Positions 1-10,504 of a DNA stretch of 64,000 nucleotides are shown in pieces; the stretch's first letter is position 1, and every line of letters begins with the position of its first letter. The DNA is from Prorocentrum cordatum (Eukaryota; Sar; Dinophyceae; Prorocentrales; Prorocentraceae): assembly GCA_963575745.1 (NCBI GenBank), contig CAUYUJ010015744.1, positions 134,288 through 198,287 of the forward strand, given 5' to 3'. Both the position numbers and the translations under genes were made by a program. The notes under the pieces are model-generated. The model ran no database searches, was not told the origin of the DNA, and saw only the letters and a program-made list of their open reading frames with translations.

Positions 1-737
1 ACTCCGAGGCGCGACTCCAAGACACCGCCACTGTCGGCTGACATGCGGGAGCCGTCCTGAGAGACATCTCCACTAAGGGCAGACATGTCGGGGGCTGCGC
101 CTTCGCCACCAATTTCGGGCCGTAGCCAGTCGCCAATGTAGAAGGTCCTCACCTCCGAGGTTGCGTCCGTGGGATTCTCGTTCCTGCCGGCGGGGTCGGG
201 GGCGCCAGCGGCGTATTCGGAGCAGGCGGCTGAGGAGGCCACCAGCCCATCGCCAGGGCGGTGACTTCCACCCTGTCCGGCTCCTGACCCGTGGGCATAT
301 CCTCCATCATACCGCTGAAGGGTGCGCTTGTAGTCGCTCAGCATGTGCTTCCGACGCCTCTTCCTAAGCGCTGGTGGTGGAGTAGAAGTGCTCGTAGTGG
401 TACCCTGCGCCGCCAAAAACATTGCCGCATCCTCCGCCGTGGCCCTGGGAGGCGAAACCGCCTCCTCCGTAGCCACCTGGCTGGGGCACGAATTGAAATC
501 CCCAGGCGGGGGGGGAAAGGGCGAGATCATTGGAAACTCCACCTGCGGCATCACCAGCTTGTCGGACTGCACCTTCGAAACATGCTGCGCCTCCACTGCA
601 AAGCGTAGGCGCTCCCAGCGCGGGAGCTGCTTCACTGGCACCGGCGCGTCTGGCTCCACCTCCGCGGGCTGCCGGCAGCCATGTGCTGGGGGCAGCGGCG
701 GTGGCGGGCGGCAGAAACGGCGCTGCAAGTCCGCCAT
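1..737 (-). CDS. Unrecognised protein, 5' part only, running off the left edge
   Basis: On the minus strand a frame opens at an ATG (735-737) and stays open for 245 codons to the window edge; an in-frame TGA lies upstream near 826. The product starts MADLQRRFCRPPPPLPP, then has a hydrophilic stretch with basic RKRRRKH (about residue 127), a glycine/serine-rich linker and an acidic serine-rich tail. No transmembrane segment, signal peptide or known domain was seen. Its codons look like those of ordinary GC-rich dinoflagellate coding sequence rather than a repeat translation. It could be a host exon or the Gag-like part of a retroelement; context does not decide. The start is inferred from the first ATG after the stop. 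Confidence 0.45.
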   Translation of the reverse strand, partial: MADLQRRFCRPPPPLPPAHGCRQPAEVEPDAPVPVKQLPRWERLRFAVEAQHVSKVQSDKLVMPQVEFPMISPFPPPPGDFNSCPSQVATEEAVSPPRATAEDAAMFLAAQGTTTSTSTPPPALRKRRRKHMLSDYKRTLQRYDGGYAHGSGAGQGGSHRPGDGLVASSAACSEYAAGAPDPAGRNENPTDATSEVRTFYIGDWLRPEIGGEGAAPDMSALSGDVSQDGSRMSADSGGVLESRLG

Positions 738-965
738 CGACAAGAACAACGTCGAGTAAGCCGAAAGGCGCTGCAAAGGCTGCAACGCGCGCCCCGGGGT
801 CGCCGTTGACGAGGTACGTACAGGCGCAGCTCAGGACCCTTCGATACCATGCACCAGTATCCCCCAGCGTCCACTGCCGCACAACGGGCGGAAGCGCTCA
901 AGCTAGCAACACATGGCCATCAGCTGGTGGGGCGCGAGCCGTCAAGGATCATGCAAATGGCTCGA

Positions 966-1375
966 GCCTGAGCTTGAGGGAGGGAGCGCGAGTGAGCGCG
1001 AGAGAGGAAAAGGAGGAGGAGAGGAAGGAGGAGGAAGGAAACAGTAAGGAAGAAGGAGAGATGAGAGAAGAGGAGGAAAGGGCGGAGGCGGATGAGGAGT
1101 AGGAGGCGGAGGAGGGGAAGGAAAGGAACGAGGAGGAGGAAGGAAACAGTAAGGAAGAAGGAGAAATGAGAGAAGAGGAGGAAAGGGCGGAGGCGGAGGA
1201 GGAGGAGGCGGAGGAGGGGAAGGAAAGGAGCGAGGAGGCGGAAGGAATCAGTAAGGAAGAAGGAGAGCTGAGAGAAGAGGAGGAAAGGGCGGAGGCGGCG
1301 GAGGAGGAGGAGGCGGAGGAGGGGAAGGAAAGGAGCGAGGAGGAGGAAGGAGAAGGGGACAAGGCAAGATGATAG
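966..1375. repeat. Purine-rich minisatellite, 102-105-bp unit, three copies
   Basis: The segment ACAGTAAGGAAGAAGGAGA recurs at 1041, 1146 and about 1248 (spacing 105 and 102), within a background of GAGGAGGAA. Because the unit is a multiple of three, all copies translate alike as E/K/R-rich peptides on the plus strand and S/L/P-rich ones on the minus strand. Confidence 0.8.
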
Positions 1376-1379
1376 AAAA

Positions 1380-1915
1380 GGAGACATGAAGAGGGAGGCG
1401 GAGGAGGAGGCGGAGGCGGAGGAGAGGGAGGATGGGAAGGAGCCAAGAAGAGCGAGGAGGAGGAAAGGAATAGGTAGGAGGATCTGAGAAGGAGAGATGA
1501 GGCGGGAGGATGAAAGGATAAGAGGGTGGGGGAAAAGGAGGACGGAGGGATGAGGATGATGTTGTTGTAGTTTGTAGCGAATGAAACTAGATGTGGGAGA
1601 AGGGAGACGAGTAAGAGAAGAAGGAAGAGGGGCACAGAAGTGGGGATAATCGAACGAGGGAGGAAGGAGGAGGAAGATGAGGAGGAGAGGGGAGCACGTA
1701 GGATGAGCGAAGAGGGGGGAGGAGGAGGAGGAGGAGGAGGAGGAGGAGGAGGAGGAGGAGGAGGAGGAGGAAGAGAAGGAGGAGGAGGAGGAGGAGGAGG
1801 AGGAGGAGAAGGAGGCGGAGGCGGAGGAGGAGGAGGAGGAGGAGGGGAAGGAGGAGGAGGAGGAAGAGGAGGAGGAGGGGGAAGCGGAGGAGGAAGAGGA
1901 GGAGAAGGAGGCCCC
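1380..1915. repeat. GGA microsatellite and degenerate purine tract
   Basis: An almost uninterrupted GGA array occupies 1716-1910, with degenerate GGA/GAA sequence before it. The long glycine-rich plus-strand and S/L/P-rich minus-strand frames here are repeat translations. Confidence 0.9.
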
Positions 1916-2098
1916 CGCATACCCAGAAGTTCCAAAGCATCCACACAACAGTATTTCGTTTCCCCCTTTTTCTTGAGCATAGACTTTCCAGCTATCCTTG
2001 GGAGTCTTGATATCCTTGTTCCTCCGTCCCCATTCTTCTGCTCCCTCCGCGCGTTGGCGGGGAGGGTGCCGTTCCTCCTACTCATCCTCATCCTCCCC

Positions 2099-2239
2099 AG
2101 ACACACACACACACACACTCACGCAACAATTTCTCGTCTTTCTCCTCATGTTCCTCCTCTTCCTCATTCTCCGTTGTCTTCTCCTCCTCCTCCTCCCCCT
2201 CCTCCTCCTCCTCCCCCTCCTCCTCCTCCACCACCTCCT
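2099..2239. repeat. CA tract followed by CCT microsatellite
   Basis: A short CA run (2099-2118) is followed by pyrimidine-rich CCT repeats (about 2178-2238) that end exactly where the SL relic starts. Confidence 0.8.
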
Positions 2240-2261
2240 TGCGTAGCCATTTTGGCTCAAG
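2240..2261 (+). other. DinoSL spliced-leader relic
   Basis: The bases read TGCGTAGCCATTTTGGCTC followed by AAG. This matches the conserved 22-nt dinoflagellate spliced leader at 21 of 22 positions (one C-to-G near the 5' end). SL RNA genes carry a GT donor straight after the leader; here the leader runs into ACCAAGATGG. So this looks like the 5' end of a trans-spliced mRNA that was reverse-transcribed back into the genome, not an SL RNA gene. Confidence 0.85.
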
Positions 2262-2683
2262 ACCAAGATGGTTTACATATCACTGTCTCCACGGGGTGTG
2301 CTCCCACCAGCCTCGGCTTTTCCCGTGTTGCCACACCAACGGGTTTTCAGCGGCCCACCAGCTTTCCTGCTTCTCGCACTGGCCTTGCAGGCGGCCCTTC
2401 ATATCATCCACATTCTCTCGCCACGCTTTGGTTCCGAACTTCCGCTGGCGGCTGCCGTCCAATTCCGAGCACCATGCCCAACTCTTCAGACGAGGACCGC
2501 AGCACGAGCCGCAGCCAGCAATGACGACGCAGAGGTGGTACCGAACATCGCCGCGCCGCTGCTGCCTCTGACACCCTCTCGCGCATGGCCCCTGGCGCAG
2601 GGAGACAGAGGAATGCCAGGCCTGGACGCTCTTCGGCAAGACCCAACCCTGCAGGACCACCTGGCGGACAGTAACCTGATCCA

Positions 2684-3765
2684 ATGCAGCAGTCAGATCC
2701 ATGGTGGCTCCCGTTTAACCAGGAGCAGCAGCGCGAGCTCGAGAGGGACCTGGAGGCATGCCCCACCTTCGCATCGCAAGCAGAAGGCGCCGAACACCAT
2801 GCTGGCCAGGCTCCTGGCACACCAGCTGCTGGCCACCCCACACCAGTTGCTGACGGCACTCCCGTTCGACTACCTGGGCTTCCTGCGGATCTCGACCGCG
2901 CCTTCCAGGACCCCATGCAGCAACAGGTGTCCCAGGCCGCGGGCGCCTTCAAGCAGCAGGCCGACATCCTTCTGGACCAGTCCCGCGAAAGCTTTCGCCA
3001 GCTCCTGCAACAACAAGTGCTTCAGACCGAGCGCAGGGTGGATTGCCTCCAGGACCAGGTGGCGCATACCAAGCGTGAACAGGATCGCCATGCCGCCAAC
3101 CAGAGGAAGATATGGCTGGCAATCGACAAGCTGCGAGACACGCTCGCCCTCGCCGAGGCCCAGCTCCCCATCGCGGACCTCACCTGGCTCTCCGAATGGG
3201 ACCGCTCGCCCGACCCGGCCCTCTCCTCCGTCGGAGCCCAGCGGATCATGTCGCCCAACGTTGTCTTCAACGACCTGCACGTCTGGATCGCAGACGCTGG
3301 CCTCCAGCCCGACCAAGTGGAGCCCCACGGCGACGAGCCCGCCAGGCGCTTCATCCTCCAGGCCAAGGGCGCATACGAGGTGGTCATCCCGCGCGCTCTC
3401 GCTCTTCAACGAGCTCTACGAGATGCCGCCGGCAAGTGGAAGCGCCCCCACTCCCCCGACGCCAACGGGCAGCGGATCGACATCTTCATCAACCCAGACA
3501 AGTCGCCCAAGGTGATCCGCACCGAGATCCAGCGCGAGAAGCTGCAGAAGCTCCCCGCCCAGCGACTCCCACACCTGCGACGGCGCACACTCCGAGCGAA
3601 AGACGAGGTCCGCTGCGACGCCGCGCCGCCGGCGCGCCTCAACCGTAAGGGCCAGGCCGACCCCGCCATCCCCGAGTGGAACGAGCGTGCGCTGGAGAAC
3701 CCAGATCTCAGCGGCCTCATCCGCGGCGACGTCCTCACCGCCTTCCTGGCTGGCGCTCCTAGCCA
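2684..3765 (+). pseudogene. LINE ORF1-like protein (coiled coil plus nucleic-acid-binding region)
   Basis: The frame starting at 2684 reads as a real protein for about 360 residues. It has a Q/A-rich coiled coil (about residues 85-170: QQQVSQAAGAFKQQADILLD, QTERRVDCLQDQVAHTKREQ). This is followed by a compact segment with DLHVWIADAGL, RRFILQAKGAYEVV and RIDIFINPDKSPKVIRTEIQ. The coiled coil followed by a small folded domain resembles the layout of L1-type ORF1 RNA chaperones; that assignment is inference. Beyond about 3765 this frame becomes arginine-rich nonsense while the endonuclease continues in another frame, so a frameshift lies near 3760. An alternative start further upstream, in the 2268-3515 frame, is less protein-like. 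Confidence 0.6.
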
Positions 3766-3768
3766 CAC

Positions 3769-4656
3769 ATGGGCCGCGCGGCGCGAAGCGGACTCGCCCC
3801 CGCCGTCCAGCATCAGCTGGAAAACCGCGCCTTCATGCGCCCCAGGCGCTGCCGACGTCGTCGCACGCAAGCCGCCCTCACCAAGTGCACGCGCAGCAAG
3901 CACGTCATCCTGCTACAGGAGGCCCACGGCTCCGAGACGCTCTTCCGCACATGGCTGGACACGCAACCGCGCCCGCACAAACTCTTCTTCTCCGAGTTCC
4001 CAGCCGACACCGAGGACGGCTCATCCCCTTCGACAGGCGGCGTCGCTATTATGGTGCCTTAGTTCACGCCCATGCAGCTGGAGTTCCTCCGACCTGACCA
4101 GCTTCCAGCTTTCGGCCATGCCCCGCTGGCCCCTGGGCGCATTCAACAGCTGGTCATCAGCAACGCGAACACAGGCCACTCCCTCGACATCATGAACATC
4201 CACAATCATGAACTTCAAACGCGAGATCGCGACAGGGCCCGCGCTGCGCGGCACCTGCATCGCGAACGGGCTGCCCACGACTACACCAAGCGCACTTTCT
4301 TGGCCATGGGCGACTTCAACACAGCCAGCCGCACGCCGAGCAGCTGCAACCAGCCCCGGGCGCAGCACTCGCGCCTCCTGCTGGACAACAACCGCCAACA
4401 GCAGCCCGTCTGGAAAGCCCTCTTCGACTCCATGCTAGAGGTCGAGTCCGAGCTGCCCACGCGCTTCAACAAGGCGGACTACGCGGCCTCCTCCATCGAC
4501 CGCGCGTTCACCAGCCCCCCCTCCCACGCGACGCAGGAGCTCTCCATGGTTGTCCACGCGCTGCACAGACTCCGCCATCATGTCCGACAGGCGCCGCAGC
4601 GACCACGCCATCATCTCCTTCTCGATCGGCATCAAGCCAAGCGCGCCGCCGGCTGA
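3769..4656 (+). pseudogene. LINE APE-type endonuclease domain
   Basis: This is an endonuclease/exonuclease/phosphatase-family domain, which nicks target DNA to prime reverse transcription. Visible motifs in order are HVILLQEAHG (catalytic Glu), GGVAIMVP, IMNIHNHEL, FLAMGDFNT (metal-binding GDFN) and SSIDRAFTS. The final SDHAIISF motif is present but in another frame, so a frameshift lies near 4570. An in-frame TAG at 4060-4062 interrupts the domain between GGVAIMVP and FTPMQLEF. Without these breaks the domain has about the usual length for LINE endonucleases. It lies directly upstream of the reverse transcriptase, as in APE-class LINEs. Confidence 0.75.
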
Positions 4657-5512
4657 ACATGCCATCCCACCGGCAGCGCTCCGTGATCTTAGCGGTCTAC
4701 CTGCAAAACGTCAACGAAGCCGCTGACACGCAGCACCTCTCCGTCGAGACGCGCCGGCGCACACACAGACGGTTCGCGACGGAGGCCGCCCGCACGGTCC
4801 GCGACGACTGGGTCCGTTTCAGCTCCGGCGACCTTGCCAAGCCTGGCTTCCTGGGCGGCAGGGTCATTACCATGCGTTCGATCTCGCGTGCGATTTGGCG
4901 TCAGGGCGCATAATTGGCACGGCGGCTGCATGCTACAACGGAGCTGGGAAAGCGCTCCGTCGACATGGACTCCCCGGCTCTCAAGCTCACCGACGACGCC
5001 CAGTTCGCGAGCCTCTCGTCCTCCGCGCACCGCGACTTCGAGGCTCGCCAGCGCTCTCTGGCGCAACGGGCAGCGAGGCTCCCGCGGAGCCATCCTGAAG
5101 CCTTGCCCCCAGAGAAACTCCGGAAGGTTCTGCGGGTCTCCCAGAAACACGCCCCCCTCTGAGCCCCCTGGAAGCGCCGGGCCTCGAAGGCCCTGCGGCC
5201 GCAACCAGAGAGCGGCAAGATTGCCGACGCCCCGCCTGGCCACTGGCGCCCCGTCTTCGCCTACAAGACCGTCGACTCTCACGCAGTCAACGCGTGCATC
5301 GACGAGCACACGCCGCAGGGCGACACGCTGGACATCATGCCGCCCCCCAAGCACCAGCTGCAGGCCTCCCCGAAGCAGACATCCCCTTTCTGCGCCTGGC
5401 CCCGACAGCCTGCCGCACAACGCCTGGGCCGCCCGCGACCACTCGCCCTCCATCCCGGAGGACATGGCTTGCCACCTCTGCTCAGGGCACTCGACCCCGC
5501 GCGACCTGAAAT

Positions 5513-6202
5513 TTTGACTTTGCATTCTTACCGAAAGGCGACAACCTCCTGGGCGGCATCACCACGGATCGCCCACCAGAAGACACTCGGCCGCCCTCGC
5601 CGAAGAACATCGACATTAAGGCTATCGCAGGCGCCGCGAACCACCTCATCAAGCCGTTCGTGACCGAACGTACCCACAAGGCGCAGCAAGGCTTCGTCAC
5701 GGGCAGGAACTTCACGCAGCACATCGCGCGCCTGGACGCGGAGATGCGCCGAGCTGGCCTCCTGGAGAACGCCAAGGAGCCCCACCCCATCTTCACCGGC
5801 TTCGACTTCGCGGCGGCCTTCCTATCGCTGGGCAGTACGTGGCTCTTCAAGGCGTGGCGCCGCTTCGGCTTGCATGCTGGCTACATGCATCTGTTCGAGG
5901 CCATGTAGCACGCGCCCACCTCCTCGGTGAAGGTGGACGACGTTCGCCACCCCACGTTCGCGATCGAGTCTAGCGTCGCTCAAGGTTGCCCAGCGAGCGG
6001 CCCCGCACGGGCGATCGCGATGGACCCGCTGGTCCGCCACATCGCCGATTCCAGTGAGCTGGACAACACGGAAGCCACCTCGACGAATTACTTGGGCGCC
6101 TGCGCTGATGACTTGGGCGCCTTTCGCGGCTCCCTCGGCGCGATCAGCAAAGCGACTGAGGCATGTTTGATGCCGCCGCACGCCTCGCGCTTCTGTCGTT
6201 GA
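5513..6202 (+). pseudogene. LINE reverse transcriptase domain
   Basis: Fingers and palm of a non-LTR reverse transcriptase lie in one frame. The order is FDFAFLPKGDN, KNIDIKAI, KAQQGFVTGRNFTQHI (the LINE QxGF-xxGR signature), FTGFDFAAAFLSL (first catalytic Asp), SSVAQGCPASGP (QGxPxSP-like) and ACADDLGA (the usual Y/FADD, here CADD). A TAG at 5906-5908, after LFEAM, interrupts the frame; the next codon continues HAPTSSVKVDD without a shift. The region 4680-5500 should hold the linker between endonuclease and RT. It shows only scattered helical peptides in changing frames (for example RTHRRFATEAARTVRDDW near 4760), so it is the most decayed part. Confidence 0.8.
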
Positions 6203-7493
6203 AGCCTCGCAAGTGTGTAGCTGTGCCTCTTCGGGCACATGCGCCTCCTGTCACCATGACCCGCGCCCAGGACCTTCTCTCTGAGCGTTCGCCTGCCTGG
6301 CGCGCGTTTTCGATCGAGGGGCGTGCCAAATACCTTTGGATGTTCCTGGGTCGGCCCCACGGAGGCCCCACTGACCGACCAATGGCACGCCCCTGGGCAA
6401 AAATGGCGGCAGCGCGCTCATTTGCTTCAGCTTGTGTACTCTGGCAGTGACGCTACAGTTCGGCTCTATAACGCGCATCTGCTTTCAATGTTAAGCTATG
6501 TTGGCCAGTTGTTTCCAGCCCCTGCCCCCATCGTGCACCGCGAGCAATACATGTTCCATTAGATGCTAGGCCTGCCAACGAACACCTCTCGCAAGGTAGA
6601 TATTCTTGCGATGGCGGATTGGTCGCCGCCGCCAGTGCTACGCTCTCTGCAGGCCATGTCTGTCGCAGCCGTCGCTCGCTCAGCGTCTCGCGCCTTGGCG
6701 GATCGGCGGGAGACCCCACTACGTTCGCCTCCGAGACACAGCATGGGAGGAGAGACCAGCTCAGTCCTCCCACCGTTGGTTGGATGGCTCGTGGTCTCCC
6801 AGCTTCTGGGCGCAGCCGCGCGCGATCGTGCAACTTTATGCCCGGCTGCAAAATGCGCAGCGCGCGGCACCGCTCACGCCCAACATGATGCACAAAGCCC
6901 ATGCTGCAGCGCTGGTCGACAAAGAGATGGCCAACGAAGCCACTCCGCCGCGACGCCACCACTTCCAGCGTGCGTTCGTGGTCCCTCTGCGCAAGGCCGC
7001 ATTTGCATCGCCGTTCGATGCATCTCTCACAAAGGGGGTGGCCGCGCGGGGCTCTCGCGTCGATCCTGCTCTCTTTGCCGAGCGCTGGGAGGCGCTCACC
7101 CGCGGAGTGAGCAGCGTCCGACCGAGCTGGCGCTGGGCGACTCTCAAGACGCTCGCTGGAGGGTGGACGACCACCGCCCGCATGGATGTTCTTAAGCCCC
7201 GCAGCTGTGTGTTTGGCTGCCACGACCAGCCAGATTCATTCCCCCACTACCTCTCCTGTCCTCTCCTCTTGAGCTTCCCCTGGCCCCCTGACCCCCCACT
7301 CATCCTCAACACTTTAACGCGCTGGGGTCTGGGACCACCAGCGGCTTACCCGCCTGCGCCCAGCGAGTTGTCACTCCATGCCACGATTCGCCGCATAGCA
7401 CTGGCTTTCCATATGTACATCAAATTCAGGACGGCCCCGTCCAGTTCGCCGACTGCACCGCTGGCCGCTGCCCGCGCTCCCGTCTCGTGCTAG
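6163..7493 (+). pseudogene. LINE C-terminal region with CCHC-type zinc knuckle
   Basis: After a frameshift near 6160 the thumb continues as LALLSLKPRKCVAVPL and FSIEGRAKYLWMFLG (6163-6450). A second open stretch, 6606-7493, gives 295 residues with ANEATPPRRHHFQRAF, TLKTLAGGWTTTARM and a zinc-binding motif CVFGCHDQPDSFPHYLSCP (about 7207-7262). The C-x3-C-x8-H-x3-C spacing and the position behind the RT match the zf-RVT-type knuckles of plant and protist LINEs. The ORF ends APVSC at 7493, taken as the end of the coding part of the element. Confidence 0.65.
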
Positions 7494-7495
7494 CC

Positions 7496-7830
7496 AGATA
7501 GCGGAGGGGAGAGAGGTTGAAGTATCAATTGGAGCCTTGGGGGGGGGGGAATTTTGTTAACAGCCCCCCTCTCGCTTAGCGCCCGTCGGCCGAGCCTCAG
7601 GACACACGTTCGCCTCAGACTACCCGCGTTCCTCCTCCTCCTCCTCCTCCACCTCCTCGTCCCCCGCCTCTTCCTCTCACTCCTCGCCCCCACCCTCTCT
7701 CTCTCTCTCATCTGCCTCCTCCTCCATCCTTGTTCCTTATGAATAGCTCTACCGTCAGACTTGTCGGTAGGACGGGCCGAGCGTTTTGATTGAGATTCCT
7801 TCACCAGCTACGTTTGCACAGCTTGGAAGT
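7496..7830. other. Intergenic stretch with pyrimidine repeats
   Basis: It holds a G-run (7540-7549), CCT/CTC repeats (about 7627-7660) and a CT tract (about 7690-7715). No gene was seen. Confidence 0.6.
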
Positions 7831-8115
7831 TGCAAGAGCTTCAAGGATTGAGGGCGGGTCGTTGTCAAAACGTGGTTCTCGCTTTAGCGCCGCGCACATT
7901 CGTTTCAAAAGCTTGCAGCAGCTTCAAGGATAGAGACAGCTTCAAGGATGTAGGGCGGGTCGTTTTCACAATGTGGTTATCACCTTAAGTAGCGCCGCAA
8001 ACATTCGTCTTAGAAGCACGCACAAGTTTCAAGGACGGAAGGCGGTTCCGTCTAAAAGTGGGACTTTTGCTGTGGCGTCGCGCGCACTCGTTTCAAATGT
8101 TGACAGCAGGCTCAC
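7830..8115. repeat. Diverged tandem repeat, about 90-100-bp unit, three copies
   Basis: The motif TTCAAGGAT followed by GGGCGGGTCGTT recurs at 7840, 7941 and (degenerate) 8028. Each copy is followed by a GCGCCGCGCACATTCGTTTC-like segment. An extra partial TTCAAGGATAGAGACAG lies near 7923. Confidence 0.65.
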
Positions 8116-8136
8116 AGGCTCGTAGGTTTAAGTCCT

Positions 8137-8340
8137 AGGAACAGTGTTGTGGCACGGTTTAGGATCGGCAGAACGCAACAGGCACATGGATTCGTAGTGT
8201 TGAAATTTCAGGAATGGTGCTCTGGCACGACTTAAGATTGTCCGGGCGCAGCAGTCTCGTGGATTCACAGCGTTGGAGTCCCAGTAAGGGTGCGTTGGCA
8301 CGATTCGGGATTATCCCACGGTCGTCTTTCAATGGGGCAC
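8137..8340. repeat. 73-bp tandem repeat, about three copies
   Basis: Copies start at 8137, 8210 and 8283 (AGGAACAGTG, AGGAATGGTG, AGTAAGGGTG). Each has TGGCACGRYTTAGGAT about 15 bp in. Spacing is 73 bp both times, with substantial base divergence. Confidence 0.65.
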
Positions 8341-8429
8341 TCCGCGCAATGAAGAAAGCTGGGGGCCATGAAGGGTGAACTCGAAGAGTGAGTTTATTGC
8401 AGCATCGCTGGTGCGCCTTGGGTTTACAC

Positions 8430-8790
8430 TGGTCCTCCTCCTCCTCCTCCTCCGCCTCCTCCGCTTCCTCCTCCGCCTCTCCTGTCTCTCTCGGCTGTCG
8501 TTTCCCATGGAGGCAGCACCTCGCGCCTTCGAGCACGACAAAGCCTTCGTCCCTCCCCACCCGCGGCAACGCTTCAGCGGGAGCCAGAGGCCTCTGCCAT
8601 CACGGCGCTGGACGCGGCCGCTCCTAGGCGACGCGTGGCCACTTTGCACACAGACGGCCCAGCCCTGCTGGTGCATCAGTCTCGCTGCTGTGTGTCTCTC
8701 TCTCTCTCTCTTGTTGTTTCACTTTCTCTTTGTTTTCTCTTTCCTTCTCCCTCCGTTTCTTTCTCTCTCTGTCTCTTTGTTCCAGCAGGA
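8430..8790. repeat. CCT and CT pyrimidine microsatellites
   Basis: CCTCCTCCGCCTCCTCC-type sequence occupies 8433-8490, and a CT-rich tract occupies 8693-8785. Between them is ordinary GC-rich sequence without a recognised gene. Confidence 0.75.
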
Positions 8791-8869
8791 TTAGAGCGTG
8801 GCCAGGACACGAAACCTTCCGCGCCTTCCACCCTGGTGAGACCGTAAGTAGGGCCTTACCCTGGGACCG

Positions 8870-10475
8870 AATCGTGTCACGTTCCCCCTTTTACCCTCCG
8901 CCGCAATGGCCTGCGCCGCCGCCCAGGTGCTCGCACCGCGCGTGGTGACCTCGTCACGGCCCACTTCCTTAGCTGCGAGACGGGCAAGATTCCGGAGGGA
9001 GGCAACCAGCTTACCTGCAGCACGGCCACTTCCACAACAACCACGTCCTGAGCAACAAGTGCATACTGTTCATCGCGATGATTACGTCTTCTCGCTCCCT
9101 TCCTGGATGAGCATGCCTTTTCTGCCCCACCCCACGCCCCTCCCACTCATTGGGGGCGCTCTTCAAGACCTCCGAGACGACGTGCAACGTCTCCGGGGCA
9201 AGCTGCACGCGCAACGCGCTCGTATTCATCCACTCAGCCGCCGTGCCGCTGCAGCGGCCAGCCGGACCCCGAGGATCATCCGCAGCAGCCCCTTTTGCAC
9301 TTTCTCGACCGCGTCCTGCCGCTTTTCCACGGCACTCCAGGCTGCGTCCACAGGGCCGCCTTCGGCATGCACGGCGGCATCGGCAGGTTACGCGCGTGCT
9401 TCGCCACGATCCCCGTGATCCTCGGCAGCCTGTCCTGCTCCGTCGGCACGGCCTCGCTCTCCGCGGTCTTCCGGGCCCCGGGCGTCGTCTCTCGGGTTCC
9501 AGGGCTTCGCCTTGGCCGCCGCGCCACTTCGGTGGCCGGTCGGGCCCTCCTGTCCGTCGGCAGCAGCCGCCTGCACATCGGGGGCGCCCTTGGTATCATA
9601 GGTACGGCGGGCCTTGCCCTCCCCCAACGGGCCGCGCTCGCCCTGCACGCGGTTTTCCAAGCAGTTCGTCGCGCTCTTCAACGGAGCGACACTGCCCTCC
9701 ACTGCAGGCCCTGCGATCGCAATCCAGGGCGAGCACCACACACCCTCAGGCCGCGCGCTCAGGGGGCCACGGCCCGCACACTGCCCACCCGCCGCGCGCT
9801 GGCAGGCCATGGCTCGGGGTCGGCATGCACCACTCTCACCGATGCTCCATCGACCACGACCCACGCACTCACTGCGCGCGCTACCTGGGTCACGACCCCG
9901 CCGTCGTCGTCCGCGTCCGCGCCGCAAACCGCCGCCTAGCCACCTGGGCCCCGCCAACCGCTGCGGACGCGGGGCACGCCCGCCAAGACACGCCACGCAC
10001 CGCCTTAGGGGATCCTTGGGGCGACCCTGTCCTTGCGACCCTTGCCGACCCGAACCTCGGGGTCTGGCACGGAGGTCGTTGTCCAGGTCCAGAAGCGTGA
10101 GCCAATCAACGGTCTCCGCGGCCTCGGCCGAGGCCGCTCCAGCGACGCCAACCAATATTGGATCGTCACGCTTACCAACGGGTGCACCGCCCAGCTGCTC
10201 CCCACCAGTCTGATCGTCGCCGCCACAGCCCCCTCGGCACGCGCACTCCCCCCGAGGCTCCCGCACAGGGGCCCTCACCCCCTCCCCTCGCCGGCTACGC
10301 ACCGGCGCGGCAGAGGAGGCGAGTCGAGGAGGAAGCGGGGACGACAATCACGACCACCACGCCAACCACACGCCCTGTGGCCACGCCGCTGGCGCACCGA
10401 TCACAGTGGCGCGCCCAGCTGATGGCGCTACAGGCGACCGCGCCTCCGAATACCAAGCGAGCGTCGAGTTGAACA
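8870..10475 (+). pseudogene. GC-rich region of decayed, unrecognised reading frames
   Basis: Several frames stay open, including 319 codons on the minus strand (9388-10347), but none has recognisable domains. The most protein-like stretch is on the plus strand at about 10050-10210: TEVVVQVQKREPI, GLGRGRSSDANQYWIVTLTN, QLLPTSLI. It resembles a small beta-barrel such as the C-terminal DNA-binding part of an integrase, but the match is weak. It changes frame near 10200, where PARQRRRVEEEAG and RSQWRAQLMALQA follow. I read this as the remains of a retroelement or of an old gene; function unknown. Confidence 0.25.
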
Positions 10476-10504
10476 GCGCGCGCGCTGAACCAAAATGTTA
10501 CATG

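Larger units (their letters stand above)
2240..7495 (+). mobile_element. Decayed non-LTR retrotransposon (LINE) with SL at its 5' end
   Basis: In order: SL relic (2240-2261), leader, ORF1 with coiled coil (from 2684), APE-type endonuclease (3769-4656), reverse transcriptase (5513-6202), and a C-terminal region with a zinc knuckle ending at 7493. All parts are on the plus strand and in the order of an APE-class LINE. Several frameshifts and two in-frame TAG codons (4060, 5906) make it inactive. No poly(A) tail or clear target-site duplication was seen; after 7495 come a G-run and pyrimidine repeats. Confidence 0.8.

Noticed and set aside
920-2118. Long Ser/Pro/Leu-rich minus ORFs (342 and 389 codons) and the 294-codon Gly-rich plus ORF
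   Set aside because: They translate GGA/CCT repeats; overlapping frames on both strands are open for the same reason.
9295-9939. 214-codon ORF with alternating hydrophobic stretches as a membrane protein
   Set aside because: It overlaps a 319-codon minus frame and other plus frames in very GC-rich DNA; no family match and no consistent hydrophobic segment length.
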